A stretch of DNA of 5,275 nt, from NCBI GenBank assembly GCA_028693775.1, contig JAQUUS010000130.1, positions 1-5,275 of the forward strand, written 5' to 3'. Positions 5,222 through 5,275 of the stretch are shown piece by piece. The number at the start of each line of letters is the position of its first letter. Position 1 is the first letter of the stretch. The notes below the pieces were generated by a model. It did not search any database and had not been told where the DNA came from. It saw only the letters and a list, made by a program, of their open reading frames with translations. Made by a program: the position numbers and the translations under genes. The DNA is from Alphaproteobacteria bacterium. Lineage in GTDB: Bacteria; Pseudomonadota; Alphaproteobacteria; UBA9219.

Positions 5222-5275
5222 ATGTCACGTTTTTATTGCGAAATGGCGCCTCGCCACCCCGTTCATGGACCTTAC
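5222..5275 (+). CDS. tag: DNA-3-methyladenine glycosylase I, first 18 codons (cut by window edge)
   Basis: The ATG at 5222 opens a frame reading MSRFYCEMAPRHPVHGPY to the right edge. This resembles the N-terminus of Tag-family glycosylases, which remove 3-methyladenine from alkylated DNA at the start of base excision repair. In E. coli Tag, Cys4 and His17 are zinc ligands 13 residues apart, with Tyr just before the His. Here Cys6 and Tyr18 fit that pattern, which predicts His as residue 19, the first codon outside the window. An in-frame TAG at 5216-5218 rules out any longer start. The nearest purine-rich site, GGAGAAAGGG (5198-5207), is 14 bases away, farther than ideal. The match rests on very few residues, so identity is probable rather than certain. 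The gene diverges from rpmE. Confidence 0.7.
   Translation, partial: MSRFYCEMAPRHPVHGPY

Noticed and set aside
1..5275. Mobile element, CRISPR array, tRNA/rRNA or defence system
   Set aside because: I saw no regularly spaced repeats, no transposase or integrase motifs, no cloverleaf-like or rRNA sequence, and no defence-type domains. All substantial frames are accounted for by the listed genes.

Overview
The window looks like chromosomal housekeeping DNA from an alphaproteobacterium. The evidence is the class II fructose bisphosphatase GlpX, a cysteine-free ribosomal protein L31 of the type usual in that class, an MsbA-like exporter and Shine-Dalgarno-type starts. The genus cannot be fixed from this sequence alone. 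I found no mobile element, tRNA, rRNA, CRISPR array or defence system, and base composition and codon use look even throughout.

Layout, left to right. (1) Positions 1-270, minus strand: the first 90 codons of anmK (anhydro-MurNAc kinase, cell-wall recycling), cut by the left edge. (2) 271-422: divergent spacer with a short hairpin and a plausible sigma70-type promoter for the next gene. (3) 423-2237, plus strand: a complete MsbA-type ABC exporter half-transporter with a GTG start. (4) 2231-3016, minus strand: an unrecognised exported protein with a Pro/Lys linker and four cysteines; its 3' end overlaps the exporter's 3' end by 7 bp. (5) 3017-3138: AT-rich divergent spacer with inverted repeats. 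(6) 3139-3615, plus strand: a membrane-anchored or secreted DUF192 protein. (7) 3616-3703: spacer with a strong terminator-like hairpin almost touching the glpX ribosome-binding site. (8) 3704-4684, plus strand: glpX. (9) 4708-4740: a symmetrical terminator serving both converging genes. (10) 4755-5066, minus strand: rpmE with a lysine-rich tail. (11) 5067-5221: divergent spacer with hairpins in the rpmE leader. (12) 5222-5275, plus strand: the first 18 codons of a DNA-3-methyladenine glycosylase I gene (tag), cut by the right edge.

Most genes appear to be separate transcription units: neighbours are divergent or convergent, and the only same-strand pair (DUF192 and glpX) is split by a hairpin with a T tract. 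There is no obvious shared pathway. Two genes concern the envelope (anmK, exporter), two encode exported proteins of unknown role, and the rest serve gluconeogenesis, translation and DNA repair. No new multi-gene system is evident. The points most worth a second look are the exported four-cysteine protein, the hairpin in front of glpX, and the hairpin that overlaps the rpmE ribosome-binding site.
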